The translations under genes and the position numbers were made by a program. The notes under the pieces are model-generated. The model saw nothing but the letters and a program-made list of their open reading frames with translations. It was not told where the DNA came from and made no database searches. A stretch of DNA of 64,000 bases from Linderina pennispora (lineage: Eukaryota > Kickxellomycota > Kickxellomycetes > Kickxellales > Kickxellaceae), in NCBI RefSeq assembly GCF_002104995.1, contig NW_024468263.1, positions 62,001 to 126,000 on the forward strand, written 5' to 3'. Below, piece after piece: positions 59,901 through 64,000 of this stretch (position 1 is its first letter; each line of letters opens with the position of its first letter).

Positions 59901-62900
59901 TTGTCGCGGTTCCGGGCGGCTGCCAGGACGCCTGCAACGGAGCTGGACTGTGCTTCTTGCGCTAGTCATGCAAGGTCGCCAGTGTGCTGACGTCCAAAGA
60001 TATCGACCAGCTCACCACGACCTCGGAGTCTATTATTGCGACTCTCCAGGCCGGCAGTGATGTCGACCAAAAGCTTGTCGGGCAATGGCACGCCGAGCTC
60101 ACAGCCATTGCATCGCCTGTCGCTGATACCGTCAAGCCCGCGGCCGACGCCCTGGCTGCTGCACTGGACGGATTGCAGGCCGGAGCTTGTGTACGTGGCG
60201 TGGATCGAAATCGGTGTGTGTATGCTCATGGTGTCGCTTCCCAAGCGGCCGGTGGACCCTGCAGCGAAGGCGCAGACACGGTTCGACTGGCTCGGCGAAG
60301 ACCACGCGGTGACTGAAGCTGACCTGATCGCCTACCGGCTGATCCAGCACAGTATGACCGGCGAGACCGCGACAGCAGCAACCAGGCCGATTTCCGACAA
60401 GCTGTCGAGTATCGATACTGAGCGGTCGGCGATTGAGCTTGTGTACCGACCAAAAGCCACCACGGCACCTTTTTCGGAGCTGTGGCAGGAGGCGAAGAAC
60501 CTGCAGAAGAACGTGCTGGCGCGTGCCCGGGATGTTTACGAGAAGCTCCTGGATCCCAGTCTGACGGCCTCGGGACTGCAGAGTATCCAGGGCTCGGCCA
60601 AATCCCTGGATATCACCTTGGAGCAGTTCGAGAGCCGCGTGAAGCGCCGGTATTTCTCCGCGTACCGGGATGTGGCCCAGATCTGGTGCACGTACGTCCA
60701 CCACATCAAGTATGGTCTATTGCAGCTTGTGGAGCTACGCAAGGCTGCCGTCAATGACCAGATGATGGAGCGCGCGGCGATGATCAACTCGCTGTACTCG
60801 CAACCGATTGCCAGCCAGCCAGCATCGCACATGTCCAACGCCAGCATGCAGTCTCTGCTGTCGCAAATCAAGACGCTGGTATATTTCACACCGGACAGCA
60901 ATCCGATCAAGGTGTATGGCGAGCTGATCGTCACGCTTCTGATGCGGACGACCCTGGGCGTGCAGTTCCGCGGCCACATTGCGCCATCGGACCTAGAGGC
61001 CCTGGATATGGTGTTCCGCGACGCCTACGAGATCCATCAGCGCTCCGTTGACGAGAAGCGTAAAAGAGACATTGAGGCGTCCAAGCTGTTCAAGTCCAAG
61101 GTCACCAAGGAGCAGACAGACGAGGAGCTGATGGCTGAGATCTTCCCGGCTTCGAGGACCTGTACGATGCCGAGGATGAAGTGACCGCCAGCTACGAGGA
61201 CCTGTCGGACTCTGTGGTTGGTACGATTGCGGCGTGCCACCAGTACGTGATGCTGCGGTTTGGCGTGCTGAACGGCGCCAGGGACGTGCAGCCGAGGCTC
61301 ATTGAGGACGCGCAGCAAAGCACGTTCCGCCTGGCCGCCAGCCTTAACCGGATCCGCCCGGATCTCCTGGAGCTGCAGGGACCTGGCATTGATGAGTCGC
61401 TGCGTGGCGCTAACCTTTTGTCGCTGGCCGCTGTTGCCTCGGCCACCACTGCCGATGTGTCTAGTGACATGCAGACCGACGGGCTGCGGTTCGTGCAGGT
61501 GTGCAATTTCTACAAGGACGCCAAGCCCTCGGAGGCGGATTCTACTAAAGCCCCTTGTGGCTGGCATTGTCGAGCGCATGGAGCAGCTTCTGGAGGAGTG
61601 GCCAGACCACGCCGTCCTGCAGGACATCTGCAAGCTGGCCAGGCAGCTCCTCCAATTGCCTGTGACGGCGCCGCTGGCCAAGCTACTGACCGGCCTGGAG
61701 ATGCTGTACCAAAAGTCGCAGGAATGGCAGGCGTACGCCAGCCGCGACGTGTCGATCGAGCAGCTGGCCGATGTGGCCAGACTGATTGTGCGCTGGCGCC
61801 AGCAGGAACTGAACGCCTGGCCGCACTTGCTGTTGTCGCAGGAGCTGGAGTTTGCGCGGCGGCCCAATGAGTGGTGGTTCAATCTGTACTCGTCGCTTCT
61901 GGGCGACACTGCGGATTTTGCCGGGCTGGTCAGCGCCATCGACCAGTTCATGCAGGGCAGTCCTGCCGGCGAGTTCCGCGGCCGTCTCAACATGCTTCAT
62001 GCATTCTGCGGCCACCGCGCCGCCCTACTCTCCGCCCAAGCTTTGCAGGAGCACAAGAGCGTAATGGACCTGAAGCGCTCGGACCCCGTCTACGCCCCGC
62101 TATCCAATGCCATTGACTACTATAGCCAGTATGCTGTGGTGATTGCCGAGCATCTAGCAGCTGCGAAGAAGACTGGTCAAGAAGGACCTGACGCAGTATG
62201 TCAAGATCTCGTCGTGGAAGGATGTGAACCCGGCGGCATTGAAGGAGAGTGCATTGCGCACCCACCGTCATCTGACAAAGTGTGTCAGGCAGTGGCGCGA
62301 GGCACTGAGCCAGCCGATCTTCCAAATCATCCAGATTGCGCAATCCGCCAATATTGCCCATGCCAAGGTGCCCACCGTCCAGCTGGTGCCTTTGCCGCTG
62401 AGCGATGCGGGCATTGAGGTTGCGCCCACGAAGGCCCTGGCCACCACCGCTGTTACTGCGCTGCCGTGGAGATGCGCTGGAGGTCGACGGCCAAAAGGCA
62501 CTGGAGCTTCGCGAAGCTTGCACCCGACAGTCTGGCCAAGGTTCTGGAGCTGAGCCCGGCCCACCTGCAGCAGCTGCACAGGATGATGAAAAGATCCGAC
62601 ATTTTCACTGGCAGTCTCGACGGCAGCTCAAGCCCCGACACGCTCGAGGAATTTGCTCTGCAGATAGTCGGCGACATTAACCACTTCCAGAACGTCGAGA
62701 CGCCGAAGCATCTGACCAAGAAGCCAGTGACGGGCAAGTCCGAGGAGCCAATCCAAGAAGAAGAAGAAGCTGATTATCAAATCGAAGAAGCAGGCAGAGG
62801 AGGAGGAAGAGGAGTATATCGAGGACGATGAGGAGCGGCAGCGCAAGATCATGCAGTTCTGGGGCGAGCAGCGCAATCTGCGCCGCACCCGACTCAAGGA

Positions 62901-64000
62901 GATCCTCAAGGCCCTGGCGGGACTCGGCCTGAAGCGCAATTTCCGGCCGGTCGCCGATGAAGCGCAGGGCCTGTCTTCGGTCCTGAAGCAGCCACCGCTG
63001 GCCACTTCTGCGTGGTCTGAGGCCGTCCACGCCCTAGCCACATGCAACGTCAATTGCGTGCACCGCGACTCGCTGCGTGCCCAGCGGCAATGGCAAGTTG
63101 GCAAACACCGCCTTCTTCCGCCTGTCGTCGCAGCTGGCGCAAGCTGCGCACCGTCATGCATGACGAGCACAGCGATGAGATTAACGCACAGCAGGTTCTG
63201 CACATCAGCGGACTGATGGAGAGCCTGAACCAGCAGGTTGTGCGTGACCGCACGCAGGCTGCCGAACTGGTCGCATTGGCTACCGACTGGATGCATTTGG
63301 CCACCGTGTGGGCAAACGAGCCGGCGAGTGACGCAGGCTGCGTGGATGTGGACGATCTGAAATTCGCTGTTGATGAGCTGGCGTTGCTGCTGACCCAGTG
63401 CGTGGTCGGTGTGCGCAAGGTGTCGAATGCCGACGGGTGGGAGCGCGATGATGCGGATGGTTATTGGCCAGATTGCTAGCAAGTTCGACGACGCCATTAC
63501 GCAGGTCACCGAGTGCTGCCGAGGCCCTAGCAGTCTCCCATGCCGCAATGGCCGCACCAAAACTTGCCTGGACTCGCGGACTCCAGTGTGACTGCTTACC
63601 TGGCTTCGTTCGAGCAGTCCATCAGTGCCACGCAGTCTGCCCGTGCTGCCATCGCATCTGTCCAGGACTGTGCTTGATTATGTGGCAGAGTCTGGCTGGG
63701 ACTCCATGCCAATGCAGTCCTGGCTGGCGCCGATCGCTGCGTGTGTTTCGCGTCCTGGATAAGCTGTTTGACTCTGGCAGTCTCCCGGACCTTGACCGAT
63801 TTGCCATCGGAGCTTGCCCTTGCAGACCGCACAGTGGGCCACGGCGGTCATGAATGTGTGGCAGCAGGTGCACAAGGCTGAGCAGCAGTTCCGTGCATAC
63901 GGCGACGAGACCGACATGTGGGGGCTGCGGTCCAAGGAGCTTGTGCACAGAGTCGAGCTAATGCAGGAGTACGTTCCAGGCCCTGCATTTGCCCAAGATG
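50961..64000 (+). CDS. MDN1: Midasin (MDN1/Rea1), partial, 3' half frame-broken
   Basis: The giant dynein-like AAA ATPase that strips assembly factors from pre-60S ribosomes in the nucleus. Exon 1 is 50961-51574; a 72-base intron (51575-51646) joins to exon 2 in frame, and the merged frame is open to 58409 (about 2,458 codons). Six Walker A motifs occur in order: GPIGSGKTS (AAA1, about residue 408), GETGTGKTT (AAA2, ~723), GPTSAGKTS (AAA3, ~1144), GETGCGKTT (AAA4, ~1450), GSPGVGKTT (AAA5, ~1857), GPAGSGKTS (AAA6, ~2161). Walker B sites are normal except AAA6 (LLIDRANL). From 58400 the midasin linker continues ('STVSVAKWQSELIRHGLSSG', 'NAWPHLLLSQELEFARR', 'ISSWKDVNPAALKESALRTH') but in frequently changing frames, at least a dozen shifts to the window edge. 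The D/E-rich region and MIDAS domain lie beyond. Confidence 0.93.
51575..51646 (+). other. Spliceosomal intron of MDN1
   Basis: GTAAGT donor after AAG-AG and TAG acceptor before TTTGG, 72 bases, with GTTAAC just before the acceptor as a possible branch site. Joining gives K-S-L-V-M-A-Y-F-Q in frame, and the midasin ORF continues. It is strongly supported by frame and signals, and its length is like the F-box intron. Confidence 0.85.

Noticed and set aside
58395-64000. Frame changes in MDN1 as a series of short introns
   Set aside because: The first junction is repaired by one base in a CCC run, coding text continues without a gap, and no GT-AG pairs of workable length fit.

Overview
The window reads as nuclear DNA of an early-diverging fungus, most likely Kickxellomycotina (Coemansia/Linderina-like). 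The grounds are compact genes with few short GT-AG introns, F-box/leucine-rich-type genes, a secreted GH46 chitosanase, a trypsin-fold secreted protein, and fungal or general eukaryotic housekeeping genes. The clade is inferred from gene content; no marker gene was compared.

Layout. 1-9.5 kb: 5' end of a PDR-type ABC transporter (running off the left edge), a 2.2 kb gap, a small secreted LPxVG-repeat protein, an F-box protein, a Myb/SANT-like protein, a KDM4-type JmjN/JmjC/PHD histone demethylase and a mitochondrial 3-hydroxyisobutyryl-CoA hydrolase. 9.7-15.2 kb: an UNC93-like transporter and an HRI-type eIF2-alpha kinase, both recognisable but broken by many one-base frame changes. 15.2-17.6 kb: weak ORFs and a tubby-C-terminal-like protein.

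17.9-34.6 kb: the most unusual part, a one-strand tandem array of about 15 copies (12 open, one with an internal TGA, two relics) of a single-exon family I do not recognise. Members share a basic nuclear-localisation-like patch, a short helix containing 'QWNxQL', a variable and sometimes Gln-rich linker, and a C-terminal domain ('CRSD..VRRVYT.GL...EF.VE..Y...FDPL..EIGI') whose strand/helix order suggests a ferredoxin/RRM-like fold. Three longer Q-rich members form a second subfamily.

34.9-50.7 kb: an RFWD3-like RING/WD40 E3 ligase, CCDC25/Jlp2, the GH46 chitosanase, a 2.1 kb gap with decayed material, a second F-box-family-like protein, a weak ORF, a TatD nuclease (TATDN1), a small secreted protein, a START/SRPBCC-fold protein, a trypsin-fold protein lacking all three catalytic residues, and CDC73 of the Paf1 complex. 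51-64 kb: MDN1 (midasin), divergent from CDC73, with one clean intron and all six AAA modules open. Its second half, from about 58.4 kb to the window edge, carries a dozen or more frame changes.

The dense frame breaks fall in two patches (9.7-15.2 and 58.4-64 kb) that include a normally essential gene, which argues for local sequence error rather than decay. Apart from the tandem array, the genes show no obvious operon-like or pathway grouping.
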